From: Streptomyces geranii
GTDB taxonomy: Bacteria > Actinomycetota > Actinomycetes > Streptomycetales > Streptomycetaceae
NCBI RefSeq assembly: GCF_002954775.1
Contig: NZ_PJME01000007.1
Location: forward strand, 248,001 to 312,000
Length of the DNA: 64,000 nucleotides
Reading direction: 5' to 3'
Below are positions 9,709 to 18,942 of the stretch, piece by piece. Numbering within the stretch: position 1 is the first letter of the stretch; each line of letters opens with the position of its first letter. Both the position numbers and the translations under genes were made by a program. Under the pieces are notes generated by a model, which searched no databases, was not told the origin of the DNA, and saw only the letters and a list, made by a program, of their open reading frames with translations.

Positions 9709-10434
9709 ATGAGCGTCACGAGTAGGTACAGGGAGTCCTGGGAGGGCTTCTGGCGCGAGGCTCCGCACGGACAGGGGGCCGTCTTCTGGGACTCGGAGCC
9801 GATGCTCACCGCCGGCCTCCACCTCGCCGTCTTCGAACCGCACCTCGCGGACTTCGAGTTGCCCCTGCTGGACCTCGGCTGCGGCAACGGCACGCAGACC
9901 CGCTTCCTCACCGACCGCTTCACCCGGGTCGTCGGCGCAGACCTCTCCGAGGCGGCCCTGGATCGCGCCCGCACCGCCGACCCGGACGGCGCCGCCGAGT
10001 ACGAACTCCTCGACTGCGCCGAGAAGAGCGAGGTCGAGGAACTGCACGGCAAGCTCGGCGACACCAACGTGTACATGCGCGGGGTGCTCCACCAGTGCGA
10101 CGCCGACGACCGGCAGGCCCTCGCCGACGGCATCGCGACCCTGATCGGCCGGCGCGGCCGGGCCTTCCTGGTCGAACTGTCCCAGGAGGCCCGCCCCATC
10201 CTGATGGGCCTCGCCCAGCGCCCCGAGGGCCCACCGCCCAAGTTGAGCCCGGTCCTCCAGCACGGCATCGCCCCCGGCGAGGTGGCGGACTCGGCGGTGC
10301 CCGTGTACCTGGGCGCGGCGGGCCTGGAGACCCTGGCTAGCGGCGAACTCCCGCTCACCACGACGGAGTACACGGCGGAGGGGACGCGGGTTGTGCTGCC
10401 CTCCAAGTGGGTGGTGGTGAAGCGCGCCGACTGA
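9709..10434 (+). CDS. Class I SAM-dependent methyltransferase
   Basis: A 241-residue methyltransferase with the SAM-binding motif I LLDLGCGNGTQTRFL, an acidic residue at the end of strand 2 (VVGADLSEAALDRA) and a motif-IV-like VYMRGVLHQ. The N-terminus (SRYRESWEGFWREAPHGQGAVFWDSEP) resembles thiopurine-methyltransferase-like proteins, but the substrate is unknown. ATG at 9709 follows a GGGGAG site. The upstream 228 bp (9481-9708) hold no gene. The gene is transcribed after the phosphatase and before the repeat-rich spacer. Confidence 0.8.
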   Translation: MSVTSRYRESWEGFWREAPHGQGAVFWDSEPMLTAGLHLAVFEPHLADFELPLLDLGCGNGTQTRFLTDRFTRVVGADLSEAALDRARTADPDGAAEYELLDCAEKSEVEELHGKLGDTNVYMRGVLHQCDADDRQALADGIATLIGRRGRAFLVELSQEARPILMGLAQRPEGPPPKLSPVLQHGIAPGEVADSAVPVYLGAAGLETLASGELPLTTTEYTAEGTRVVLPSKWVVVKRAD

Positions 10435-11400
10435 GGTCGGCGGGTAGTGGGGTTCGAGGGGCGGGGGGGTTCGGAGGGCGGGGGGGTTCGGAGGGGGCGG
10501 GGGTTCGGAGGGGGCGGGGGCCGGGGGGGCCTCCCCGAGGCCGACCCTCGCGGGCTGGGTGTGACGCGCCCGGGCGCGTGGGTGGGTCGGGCGTCGCGGG
10601 TCGGCCGTGGAGGCGCCGGGCGTGAATGGGCCGGGCGTCAACGGGCCGCGCGTGAGGGGCCAGGTGTGCGGGGGCGGGCGTGGACGCGCCGGGTGTGAGG
10701 GGCGGGCGTGAACGGGCCGCGCGTGCGGGGCCAGGTGTGCAGGGGCGGGTGTGGGCGCGCCGGGTGTGAGGGGCACGTGTAAGGGGCCAGGTGCGCCGGG
10801 GCCAGTGCGGACGGGCCTGGTGTGAGGGGGGCGAGCGGGACGGGTCGCCGGGGCGGAAACCCGGCATCCGCAGGACAGGTATCTACGGGGCGGGCAGCCG
10901 CAGGACGGGCCTGGGCTAGAGCGGCCTGGGCTGGACCGGCCTGGGCCGGACCGGTGTGGGCCGGACCGGCCTCGGCTGGACCCGTCTCCGTCGGCTCGCC
11001 CTCCGTCGGTCCGGGCCTGCGCCGATCCGAGCCTCTACCGGTCCGGACTCCACTCGCCTGAGCCTCGATCGGTCCGCCCCCGGCCCTCTTGCCGCAGGCG
11101 TCACCCCCCCCCGGCCCCCCCCGCCTCCGACGCCTGAGCAGCCGTACACCCCCCGAGGCACCCGGACGTACACGTTCGCTGCGGCCAGCGTGCTGTCGGG
11201 CCCGGAGCAGGCCTACGGTCGAGAGGGCAGGCCCCGCGAGGGCCGGCACCGCCCGGCGCACGCCGGTGCGCCCACGGACCGCGACCGCCACCCGCCCCCC
11301 CATCGCGACCGCCACCCGACCCCCACCGGGACCGCGACGGAACCCCGGTCGCGACCGGGGAACCGTCACCGGATCGCCCCGACAAGGGAGCCGCCCCGCC
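10435..11400. repeat. Repeat-rich non-coding spacer (966 bp)
   Basis: No gene is called here. From 10447 to 10530 there is a G-tract array (repeats of about 18-19 bp around GGGGGTTCGGAGG) with G-quadruplex potential. A unit of 71 bp starting at 10633 is repeated at 10704 with few changes, and a degenerate third copy follows to about 10830. From about 10890 to 11000 there are roughly 16-bp repeats of the type CGGCCTGGGCTGGAC. GCGACCGCCACCCG recurs at 11281-11294 and 11305-11318. Both strands stay open because of composition, not coding. Confidence 0.6.
11343..11360. promoter_or_regulatory. Perfect 18-bp palindrome upstream of the hydrolase-peptidase operon
   Basis: CCCCGGTCGCGACCGGGG is a perfect palindrome ending 40 bp before the ATG of the first operon gene. 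Its position fits an operator or an mRNA hairpin near the 5' end. The regulator is unknown. Confidence 0.4.
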
Positions 11401-12276
11401 ATGACCCCCTCCGACACAGCCCTCGCGCCCGTCTCACCCGGGGTACGGGCGATCACCCTGGACGCCGACGGAGTCGTCCTGTCCGGGCTGCTTCGCGAGC
11501 CCGTGACGCCGCCGCGTGCCGTGGTGGTCGCGCTGCACGGGGGCGGGATGAGCGCCGGTTACTTCGACGGGCAGGCGCATCCGGATCTCTCCCTGCTGAC
11601 CCTGGGCGCGAGCCTCGGCTACACCGTGCTGGCCCTGGACCGCCCCGGCTACCGGCACTCCGCCGACCGGCTGCCCCAGGGACAGCACCTCGCGGGCCAG
11701 GCGCACGCCGTGCTCGCGGCGCTGGACGACTTCGCCGCCCGGTACGACACCGGCGCCGGGCTGTTCCTGCTGGCGCACTCCTACGGCGGCAAGGTCGCGC
11801 TCAGCGCCGCCGCCGACCCCGCCGCCCGGAACCTGCTCGGCCTGGACGTCTCCGGCTGCGGCCATGTGTACGCCCTCGGACGGCACGAGCCCTTCGACCC
11901 GGCCGGTCCCGGGCACCGGGTCAGGAACTGGGGGCCGCTGCGCCTCTACCCGCCGGACACCTTCCGTGCCAGCGCCTCCGTGGTGGCGCCCATGCCGCAC
12001 CGGGAGCGCGGCGACGTGGCCCGCTGGCCCGAGCTGTTCCCCGGCATCGCCGCACGCGTGCGCGTGCCCGTGCGGATGACCTTCGCCGAGCACGAGGGCT
12101 GGTGGCGGCACGACCCGGAGACCCTCGCCGGGATGGCCGCCTGCTTCACCGGCTCCCCGCGCGTGGTCGTCGACCGGCAGCCCGACGCCGGGCACAACAT
12201 CAGCCTCGGCTGGACGGCCCGCTCGTACCATCTGCGGGCCCACGCCTTCCTCGACGAGTGCCTGCCCCGGCGGTGA
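11401..12276 (+). CDS. Alpha/beta hydrolase
   Basis: A 291-residue serine hydrolase. The nucleophile elbow is LAHSYGGK with Ser127. VALHGGG near residue 46 forms the oxyanion strand, and QPDAGHNIS near the C-terminus supplies the catalytic His. The substrate cannot be told from sequence. It lacks a signal peptide, so it acts in the cytoplasm. ATG at 11401 follows AAGGGAG. It begins a tightly packed operon: its TGA overlaps the GTG start of the MFS transporter (GTGA), and four peptidase genes follow. Confidence 0.82.
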   Translation: MTPSDTALAPVSPGVRAITLDADGVVLSGLLREPVTPPRAVVVALHGGGMSAGYFDGQAHPDLSLLTLGASLGYTVLALDRPGYRHSADRLPQGQHLAGQAHAVLAALDDFAARYDTGAGLFLLAHSYGGKVALSAAADPAARNLLGLDVSGCGHVYALGRHEPFDPAGPGHRVRNWGPLRLYPPDTFRASASVVAPMPHRERGDVARWPELFPGIAARVRVPVRMTFAEHEGWWRHDPETLAGMAACFTGSPRVVVDRQPDAGHNISLGWTARSYHLRAHAFLDECLPRR

Positions 12277-13544
12277 GCGGGGGACCGGCGGGCACTTTCC
12301 GCTCGCTGTCCGTGCGCAACTTCCGGCTCTTCGCCGCAGGCCAGGTCGTGTCCGTCGCGGGCACCTGGATGATGGTCGTCGCCCAGGACTGGCTGGTCCT
12401 GGAGCGGACGGACGACTCCGCCTCCGCGCTCGGCACCGTCACGGCCCTGCAGTTCACGCCGATGCTGCTGCTCACCCTGTACGGCGGCCGGCTCGCGGAC
12501 CGGTACGACAAGCGGACGCTGCTGACCGTGTGCAACCTCGTCTCCGCGGTGGCCGCCCTCCTGCTCGCGCTCCTCGTCCTCGTGGACGCCGCCACCGTGG
12601 CGCACATCTGCGTGTTCGCCCTCTGCCTCGGCACCGTCAGCGCCGTCGAGGTGCCCACCCGGATGTCGTTCGTGAGCGAGCTGGTCGGCGCCGACCTGCT
12701 GCCCAACGCCTCGGCGCTGAGCGCCGCCTACTTCAATGTGGCCCGGGTGGTGGGACCGGTCGTCGCGGGCCTGCTCATCGCGGCGTTCGGCACCGGCCCG
12801 GTGATGGCGCTCAACGCCCTCAGCTATCTGGCCACGGTGGCGGCGCTGCGGCTGATGCGGCCCGCCGAACTGCACCGCGCCCCGCGCGAGGACACACGCG
12901 TCAGAGTCGTCGACGGCCTCGGACACGTCCGCTCCCGCCCCGATCTCGTACTGGCCATGGCCCTGGTCGCGGCCGTCGGGATGTTCGGCATGAACTTCCA
13001 GCTCACTCTGCCGCTGCTCGCCAGGACCGTCTTCCACACCGACGCCCTGGCGTTCGGGCTGCTGACCACCGCCTTCGCCGCCGGGTCGCTCCTCGCGGCC
13101 TTCGCCAGTACGGCCCGCCGGGGCCGCCCGTCCGGTCGTACGGTGGCCCTGGCCGCGCTCGCCTTCGGGGTACTGGAGACCGCTGCGGGCTGGGCACCCG
13201 GCTACCGGGCCGCCCTCGTGCTGCTGACGGCGACCGGCTTCGCGCTGATCTACTTCGCCCAGGCCGCCAACCACCGCATCCAGCTGGGCAGCGACCCCCG
13301 CTACCGGGGCCGGGTCCTCGCCCTCTACGCCCTGATCCTCCAGGGCTCCACCCCGCTCGGCGCCCTGTTGGTGGGCTGGCTCAGCGCCCAGTTCGGCGCC
13401 CGCAGCGGCCTGTACGTCGGCGGAATCGTCTCTACGACGGCTGCCGTCGCCGCCCTGTTCGCCGACCGGTCCGGCGGCCGGCTCGCGACACCGGACGGAC
13501 CCCCGGGCGGCCCTGGCACCGAGGTGGGCCGACGCGTAAGGTGA
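12273..13544 (+). CDS. MFS transporter (DHA3-like, 12 helices)
   Basis: A 423-residue membrane exporter-like protein. The N-terminus SLSVRNFRLFAAGQVVSVAGTWM is typical of the MFS_3/EntS-like group, and GGRLADRYDKRTLL is the motif-A loop between helices 2 and 3. Twelve hydrophobic segments can be followed. The GTG at 12273 overlaps the preceding stop, implying translational coupling with the hydrolase. It lies in one operon with D-aminopeptidase, M20, S9 and S66 peptidases, so it may move peptide or amino-acid material, but this is inference. Confidence 0.85.
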   Translation: MSGGPAGTFRSLSVRNFRLFAAGQVVSVAGTWMMVVAQDWLVLERTDDSASALGTVTALQFTPMLLLTLYGGRLADRYDKRTLLTVCNLVSAVAALLLALLVLVDAATVAHICVFALCLGTVSAVEVPTRMSFVSELVGADLLPNASALSAAYFNVARVVGPVVAGLLIAAFGTGPVMALNALSYLATVAALRLMRPAELHRAPREDTRVRVVDGLGHVRSRPDLVLAMALVAAVGMFGMNFQLTLPLLARTVFHTDALAFGLLTTAFAAGSLLAAFASTARRGRPSGRTVALAALAFGVLETAAGWAPGYRAALVLLTATGFALIYFAQAANHRIQLGSDPRYRGRVLALYALILQGSTPLGALLVGWLSAQFGARSGLYVGGIVSTTAAVAALFADRSGGRLATPDGPPGGPGTEVGRRVR

Positions 13545-13550
13545 CGCGGC

Positions 13551-14384
13551 GTGAAGATCCTCATCAGCGCCGACATGGAGGGCGCCACCGGCGTCACCTG
13601 GCCGGCCGATGTCCTGCCCGGCACCCCGCAGTGGGAGCGCTGCCGTTCCCTGTTCACCTCGGACGTCAACGCCGCCGCGCTCGGCTTCTTCGACGGCGGC
13701 GCCGACGACGTGCTCGTCAACGAGGCCCACTGGACCATGCGCAATCTGCTCCTCGAACAGCTGGACGAGCGGGTGGAGATGCTCACCGGCCGCCACAAGT
13801 CGCTGTCCATGGTCGAGGGCGTCCAGCACGGCGACATCGACGGCATCGCCTTCGTCGGCTACCACGCGGGCGCCGGCATGGAGGGCGTCCTCGCCCACAC
13901 CTACCTCGCCAACTCCATCACCGGCGTGTGGGTCAACGACGTACGTGCGAGTGAGGGGCTCCTCAACTCGCATGTGGTCGCCGAGTACGGCGTACCCGTC
14001 GTCCTCGTCACCGGCGACGACCTCGCCTGCGAGGACGCCCTCGGCTACGCGCCCGAGGCGCTGAAGGTCGCCGTCAAGGACCATGTGTCGCGGTACGCGG
14101 CCGTCTGCCGTACGCCGTCCAGGACCGCCGCCGACATCCGGGCCGCGGCCAAGGACGCCGCCGCGCTGGCCGTACGGTACGAGCCCGTCGTCGGCGGGCC
14201 CTTCACCGTCGCGCTGGAGTTCGACGCCGAGCATCTCGCCATGGCCGCGACCGTCGTGCCCGGGGTGGCGCGGATCGGGGAGCGGAAGGCGGCGTACACG
14301 AGCGGCACAATGTACGAGGGCATTCGTACCTTCAAGGCGGTCACGACGATCGTCTCGGCCGCGGTGGAGGAGCAGTATGGCTGA
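13551..14384 (+). CDS. M55 family D-aminopeptidase (DppA-like)
   Basis: A 277-residue zinc aminopeptidase that removes N-terminal D-amino acids from peptides. All residues known from Bacillus DppA can be matched: Asp8 and Glu10 (SADMEGATG), His60 (NEAHWTM), His105 (GYHAGAG), His116 (LAHTY) and Glu135 (ASEG). The family forms decamers with a shielded chamber. GTG start at 13551, 6 bp after the transporter stop. Its end overlaps the ATG of the M20 peptidase by 8 bp. The context suggests recycling of D-amino-acid-containing (cell-wall) peptides. Confidence 0.9.
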   Translation: MKILISADMEGATGVTWPADVLPGTPQWERCRSLFTSDVNAAALGFFDGGADDVLVNEAHWTMRNLLLEQLDERVEMLTGRHKSLSMVEGVQHGDIDGIAFVGYHAGAGMEGVLAHTYLANSITGVWVNDVRASEGLLNSHVVAEYGVPVVLVTGDDLACEDALGYAPEALKVAVKDHVSRYAAVCRTPSRTAADIRAAAKDAAALAVRYEPVVGGPFTVALEFDAEHLAMAATVVPGVARIGERKAAYTSGTMYEGIRTFKAVTTIVSAAVEEQYG

Positions 14385-15681
14385 GCAGCAGGCGCTCGAC
14401 GAGGTGGTGGCGTTCACCTCCGAGCTGATCCGGATCGACACGACCAACCACGGCGGCGGCGACTGCCAGGAGCGCCCCGCCGCCGAGTACGCCGCCGCGC
14501 TGCTCGCCGGGGCGGGTCTCGAACCCGCGCTCCTGGAGCGGACGAAGGGGCGTACCAACGTCGTCGCCCGGATCGAGGGCACCGACCCCTCCGCCGACGC
14601 GCTGCTCGTGCACGGACACCTCGATGTCGTACCCGCTCAGGCCGCCGACTGGAGCGTGCACCCCTTCTCCGGGGAGATCCGCGACGGTGTCGTCTGGGGG
14701 CGGGGGGCCGTCGACATGAAGAACATGGACGCGATGATCCTCGCCGTCGTCCGCGACTGGGCCCGCGAGGGGGTCAGACCCCGGCGGGACATCGTCGTCG
14801 CGTTCACCGCCGACGAGGAGGACAGTGCGGTGGACGGCTCCGAGTTCCTCGCCGCCGAGCACCCGGGGTTGTTCGAGGGGTGCACCGAAGGGGTCGGCGA
14901 ATCAGGGGCGTTCACCTTCCACGACGGCGGTGGACGGCAGCTGTACCCCATCGCCGCCGGTGAACGGGGCACCGGCTGGCTCAAGTTGACCGCGCGTGGA
15001 CGCGCCGGGCACGGCTCGAAGGTCAACCACAGCAACGCCGTGACCCGGCTCGCCGCCGCTGTCGCGCGAATCGGCGCCCACGAGTGGCCGCTTCGCCTCA
15101 CTCCGACCGTCCAGGCGGCGCTCACCGAACTCGCCGCCCTGTACGGCATCGAGCCCGACCTGGACGACGTCGACGGCCTCCTCACCAAGCTCGGGCCCGC
15201 CGCCCGGCTCGTCGAGGCGACCGTCCGCAACAGCGCCAACCCGACGATGCTGAACGCCGGTTACAAGGTGAACGTCATCCCGGGCGAGGCCGTCGCGTAC
15301 GTCGACGGGCGGTTCCTGTACGGCTGCGAGGACGAGTTCCGCACGACCCTCGACGAACTCACCGGACCCGACGTGGCCTGGGAGTTCCACCACCGCTCGG
15401 TGGCCGTGCAGGCGCCGGTGGACTCGTCGACGTACGCCCGGATGCGGGCCGCCGTCGAGGAGTTCGCGCCCGAGGGGCATGTCGTGCCGTACTGCATGTC
15501 CGGTGGCACCGACGCCAAGCAGTTCTCGCGGCTCGGCATCACCGGGTACGGATTCGCGCCGCTCAGGCTCCCCGAGGGCTTCGACTACCAGGCACTCTTC
15601 CATGGTGTCGACGAGCGTGTCCCGGTCGAGGCGCTGCACTTCGGCGTCCGGGTCCTCGACCGGTTTCTGCGGACGGCCTAG
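14377..15681 (+). CDS. M20 family metallopeptidase
   Basis: A 434-residue di-zinc hydrolase of the ArgE/DapE/CPG2 type, cleaving small peptides or N-acyl amino acids in the cytoplasm. Metal and catalytic residues are present: H79-G-H81-L-D83, D113 in RGAVDMK and E147-E148 in ADEED. The lid/dimerisation domain contains RAGHGSKVNHSNAV, and the C-terminal part has MSGGTDAKQFSRLGI and a late His (LFHGVDERVP). The ATG overlaps the M55 gene by 8 bp. No signal peptide is present. The exact substrate is unknown. Confidence 0.9.
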   Translation: MAEQQALDEVVAFTSELIRIDTTNHGGGDCQERPAAEYAAALLAGAGLEPALLERTKGRTNVVARIEGTDPSADALLVHGHLDVVPAQAADWSVHPFSGEIRDGVVWGRGAVDMKNMDAMILAVVRDWAREGVRPRRDIVVAFTADEEDSAVDGSEFLAAEHPGLFEGCTEGVGESGAFTFHDGGGRQLYPIAAGERGTGWLKLTARGRAGHGSKVNHSNAVTRLAAAVARIGAHEWPLRLTPTVQAALTELAALYGIEPDLDDVDGLLTKLGPAARLVEATVRNSANPTMLNAGYKVNVIPGEAVAYVDGRFLYGCEDEFRTTLDELTGPDVAWEFHHRSVAVQAPVDSSTYARMRAAVEEFAPEGHVVPYCMSGGTDAKQFSRLGITGYGFAPLRLPEGFDYQALFHGVDERVPVEALHFGVRVLDRFLRTA

Positions 15682-15684
15682 CGA

Positions 15685-17658
15685 GTGGGGGAGACAGTGC
15701 AGTCACTGCCGTACGGATCATGGCCCTCGCCCATCGACGCGGCACTGGCCGCCGAGCACGACGGGTCCCCGGAGTACGTGGGCTTCGTCGGCGACGAGGC
15801 CTGGTGGATCGAGCCCCGGCCCACCGAGGGCGGCCGGCGCACGCTGGTGCGGCGACGCGCCGACGGCAGCCAGGAGTCCGTCCTGGACGCGCCGTGGAAC
15901 GTGCGCAGCCGGGTCATGGAGTACGGCGGGCACCCGTGGGACGGCGTCATGCGGGAGGACGGGCCGCTCGTGGTGTTCGTCAACTTCGCCGACCAGCGCC
16001 TCTACCGCTACGAACCGGGCCGCGGTGAACCCGTCCCGCTCACGGCCGTGTCCCCGGTCGGTGGCGGACTGCGCTGGGTCGAACCGCAGTTGCGCCTCGA
16101 ACTGGGCGAAGTGTGGTGCGTCATGGAGGAGTTCACCGGCGACGGACCGACTGATGTGCGGCGCGCGCTCGTTGCCGTCCCGCTCGACGGCATGGCGGCC
16201 CAGGACGAGGACGCCGTTCGCGAACTCACCGACGACCGGCGGCGGTTCGTCACCGGGCCCAGGATCTCCCCGGACGGACAGCGCGCCGCCTGGCTCGCCT
16301 GGGACCATCCGGGCATGCCGTGGGACGGGACCGAGCTGATGGTCGCGGAGGTGACCCACGGGGGGAGTCTCCACGACGTACGAGCCGTCGCCGGAGGCCT
16401 CGACGAGTCGATCGCCCAGGTCGACTGGGCGCACGACGGCTCCCTGCTGTACGTCAGCGACCGCTCCGGCTGGTGGAACCTGTACCGCGACGGCGTGCCC
16501 GTGTGTCCCCGGCCGGAGGAGTTCGGCGGGGCGCTCTGGAAGGTCGGGCAGCGCTGGTTCGCGCCGCTGGCGGGCGGGCTCGTCGCCGTCGTGCACGGGC
16601 GTGGCGCGACCGCGCTCGGCGTGCTGGACACCGAGACCGGCGACGTGGTCGACGCGGCAGGACCCTGGACCGAGTTCGCGTCCACGCTCGCCGTGCACGG
16701 GGAGCGGGTCGTCGCCGTGGGCGCCAGCCCGCGCAGTGCCTACGAGGTCGTCGAGCTGGACACCCGTACCGGACGTGCCCGGGTCATCGGCGCCGCCCAC
16801 CAGGACCCGGTCGACCCCGTGCACTACCCCGAGCCGCAGATCCGCACCTTCACCGGACCCGAGGGCCGGGACATCCACGCGCACATCTACCCGCCGCACC
16901 ACCCCGGTTACCTGTCGCCCGGCGACGAACTGCCGCCGTACGTCGTGTGGGCGCACGGCGGGCCCACCGGGCGGGCGCCGCTCGTGCTCGACCTGGAGAT
17001 CGCCTACTTCACCTCGCGAGGCATCGGCGTCGCCGAGGTCAACTACGGCGGCTCCACCGGGTACGGGCGCGAGTACCGCAACCGGCTGCGCGAGCAGTGG
17101 GGCGTCGTCGACGTCGAGGACTGCGCGGCCGTCGCGCTCGCCCTCGCCGACGAGGGCACCGCCGACCGCGCCCGGCTCGCCGTCCGGGGCGGCAGCGCGG
17201 GCGGCTGGACCGCCGCCGCCTCCCTGACCGGCACCGATGTCTACGCCTGCGGCACGATCCTCTACCCCATCCTCGACCTGGCCGGCTGGGGCACCGGGGA
17301 GACCCACGACTTCGAGTCGCGGTACCTGGAGACCCTCGTCGGCCCGCTCGCCGAGGTCCCGGGCCGCTATCTGGAACGCTCGCCCGCCGAGCACGCCGCC
17401 GACATCACCGCGCCCTTCCTGCTGCTGCAAGGGCTCGACGACGTGATCTGCCCACCCGTGCAGTGCGAGCGGTTCCTCGCCCGGCTCGCGGCGGAGGGCC
17501 GCCAAGTGCCGCACCGGTACATCGCGTTCGAGGGGGAGGGCCACGGATTCCGGCGCGCGGACACGACCGTACGCGTCCTGGAGTCCGAACTCTCCCTGTA
17601 CGCCCAGGTCTTCGGCCTGAACCCGCCCGGCATCCCGACCCTGGAGCTGGTCAAGTGA
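15685..17658 (+). CDS. S9 family prolyl-oligopeptidase-like serine peptidase
   Basis: A cytoplasmic oligopeptidase of about 657 residues. The N-terminal 390 residues form a beta-propeller-like region that limits access to short peptides. The C-terminal alpha/beta-hydrolase domain carries the triad Ser504 (RGGSAGGWT), Asp585 or Asp586 (QGLDDVICPP) and His620 (EGHGFRR). The order and spacing are normal for acylaminoacyl peptidase-like S9C members. The GTG at 15685 is used; an in-frame GTG at 15697 would trim four residues. It starts 3 bp after the M20 stop and overlaps the S66 gene by GTGA. Confidence 0.88.
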   Translation: MGETVQSLPYGSWPSPIDAALAAEHDGSPEYVGFVGDEAWWIEPRPTEGGRRTLVRRRADGSQESVLDAPWNVRSRVMEYGGHPWDGVMREDGPLVVFVNFADQRLYRYEPGRGEPVPLTAVSPVGGGLRWVEPQLRLELGEVWCVMEEFTGDGPTDVRRALVAVPLDGMAAQDEDAVRELTDDRRRFVTGPRISPDGQRAAWLAWDHPGMPWDGTELMVAEVTHGGSLHDVRAVAGGLDESIAQVDWAHDGSLLYVSDRSGWWNLYRDGVPVCPRPEEFGGALWKVGQRWFAPLAGGLVAVVHGRGATALGVLDTETGDVVDAAGPWTEFASTLAVHGERVVAVGASPRSAYEVVELDTRTGRARVIGAAHQDPVDPVHYPEPQIRTFTGPEGRDIHAHIYPPHHPGYLSPGDELPPYVVWAHGGPTGRAPLVLDLEIAYFTSRGIGVAEVNYGGSTGYGREYRNRLREQWGVVDVEDCAAVALALADEGTADRARLAVRGGSAGGWTAAASLTGTDVYACGTILYPILDLAGWGTGETHDFESRYLETLVGPLAEVPGRYLERSPAEHAADITAPFLLLQGLDDVICPPVQCERFLARLAAEGRQVPHRYIAFEGEGHGFRRADTTVRVLESELSLYAQVFGLNPPGIPTLELVK

Positions 17659-18581
17659 GGCCGCTGGTAAGGCCGTCGAGGCTCGCCCCCGGCGCCCGCG
17701 TGGCCGTCGTCGCGCCCAGCGGGCCCATCCGCGAGGAGCGGCTGCAGGCCGGGCTCGACATCCTGCGCGGCTGGGACCTCGACCCCGTCGTCGCACCCCA
17801 TGTCCTGGACCGGCACGGGGAGTTCGACTACCTGGCGGGTACGGACGCCCATCGCGCCGCCGACCTCCAGGCCGCCTGGTGCGACCCGGCCGTCGACGCC
17901 GTGCTCTGCGCCCGGGGCGGCTACGGCGCCCAGCGCATGGTCGACCTGCTCGACTGGGACGCGCTGCGCGCGGCCGGGCCCAAGGTGCTCGTCGGCTTCA
18001 GCGACATCACCGCGCTGCACGAGGCGTTCGCGGCCCGCCTGGGCCTCGCCACCCTGCACGGTCCGGCTGCGTCCGGCGTCGACTTCGTCAAGAACACGCG
18101 GGCGCAGGAACACCTGCGGGCCACACTCTTCGAACCGGAGTCGGTACGGGTCGTCCGCGCGGCGGCCGGTTCCGCGCTGGTGCCCGGGCGGGCCCGGGGT
18201 GTCACCCTCGGCGGCTGCCTGGCCATGCTCACCAGCGACCTGGGCACCCCGCACGCCCGCCCCGGGGCGCGCGGCGGACTGCTCATGATCGAGGACGTGG
18301 GTGAGAGCGCGTACCGCATCGACCGCGCCCTCACCCAGCTCCTGCGCGCGGGCTACCTCGACGGCGTCGCCGGGATCGCGCTCGGCTCGTGGGAGCGCTG
18401 CGGGCCGTACGAGCAATTGCGGGCCGTGTTCGCCGACCGGCTCGGCGGGCTCGGGGTGCCGGTGCTTGAGGGCCTCGGGTTCGGGCACTGCGACGGCGCG
18501 CTGACGATCCCGCTCGGGGTGGCCGCCGAGCTGGACGCGGACGCGGGGACGCTCACACTGGAGGAACCGGCGCTGCGCTGA
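17655..18581 (+). CDS. S66 family LD-carboxypeptidase
   Basis: A 308-residue serine carboxypeptidase that cleaves the L-D bond of murein tetrapeptides (L-meso-A2pm to D-Ala) during cell-wall recycling. The Ser-Glu-His triad is visible as Ser116 (VGFSDITALH), Glu213 (IEDVGES) and His278 (GFGHCDG). It lacks a signal peptide, as cytoplasmic LdcA does. The GTG start overlaps the S9 stop by 4 bp. It is the last gene of the operon. Microcin-immunity (MccF) proteins belong to the same family and are the main alternative. Confidence 0.9.
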   Translation: MRPLVRPSRLAPGARVAVVAPSGPIREERLQAGLDILRGWDLDPVVAPHVLDRHGEFDYLAGTDAHRAADLQAAWCDPAVDAVLCARGGYGAQRMVDLLDWDALRAAGPKVLVGFSDITALHEAFAARLGLATLHGPAASGVDFVKNTRAQEHLRATLFEPESVRVVRAAAGSALVPGRARGVTLGGCLAMLTSDLGTPHARPGARGGLLMIEDVGESAYRIDRALTQLLRAGYLDGVAGIALGSWERCGPYEQLRAVFADRLGGLGVPVLEGLGFGHCDGALTIPLGVAAELDADAGTLTLEEPALR

Positions 18582-18661
18582 GCCCGCCGCTCGCCCCACC
18601 CTCACCCGTCCGGCGTAGCTCTGGGCGCGCGCGGAGCGCAGGATCGGCCCATGCTGGCGTC

Positions 18662-18916
18662 ATGAGCCCCAAGACCTCCGAGAGCGGTGGCAAGGCCGGT
18701 GGCGGGACCGACGGCGCGCGCGGGCTGCTGACGCCCACCAGGGTCGCCGTCGGGGCGCTCACCGTCCTCCTGCTGATCTTCGTCTTCGAGAACACCCGTG
18801 CCACCAAGATCCGGCTGCTGATCCCCGAAGTGACCATGCCGCTGTGGATGGCCCTGCTCGCCACCACCGTCATCGGTGCCCTCTGCGGGGCCTATTTCAT
18901 GCGGCGCCGAAGGTGA
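18662..18916 (+). CDS. LapA-like small membrane protein (DUF1049)
   Basis: An 84-residue protein with a Gly/Ser-rich N-terminus, then two transmembrane segments (about residues 26-43 and 59-78) linked by NTRATKIRLLIPEVTMPLWM, and a terminal MRRRR anchor. The 'F-x-x-x-N' ending of helix 1 and this loop are typical of the LapA/DUF1049 family, linked to lipopolysaccharide assembly in Gram-negatives but of unknown role in actinobacteria. ATG at 18662. It lies 80 bp after the peptidase operon. Confidence 0.75.
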   Translation: MSPKTSESGGKAGGGTDGARGLLTPTRVAVGALTVLLLIFVFENTRATKIRLLIPEVTMPLWMALLATTVIGALCGAYFMRRRR

Positions 18917-18942
18917 ACAGGGCTCGCGCGTAAGGTGGCTGA

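Noticed and set aside
6811..10776. A 1321-codon open frame on the minus strand
   Set aside because: It lies opposite the PP2C and methyltransferase genes, has low-complexity composition and no domain, and arises from third-position GC bias.
10440..10960. CRISPR array suggested by regular repeats
   Set aside because: The repeats are adjacent or degenerate with no unique spacers of constant size, and no cas genes are present.
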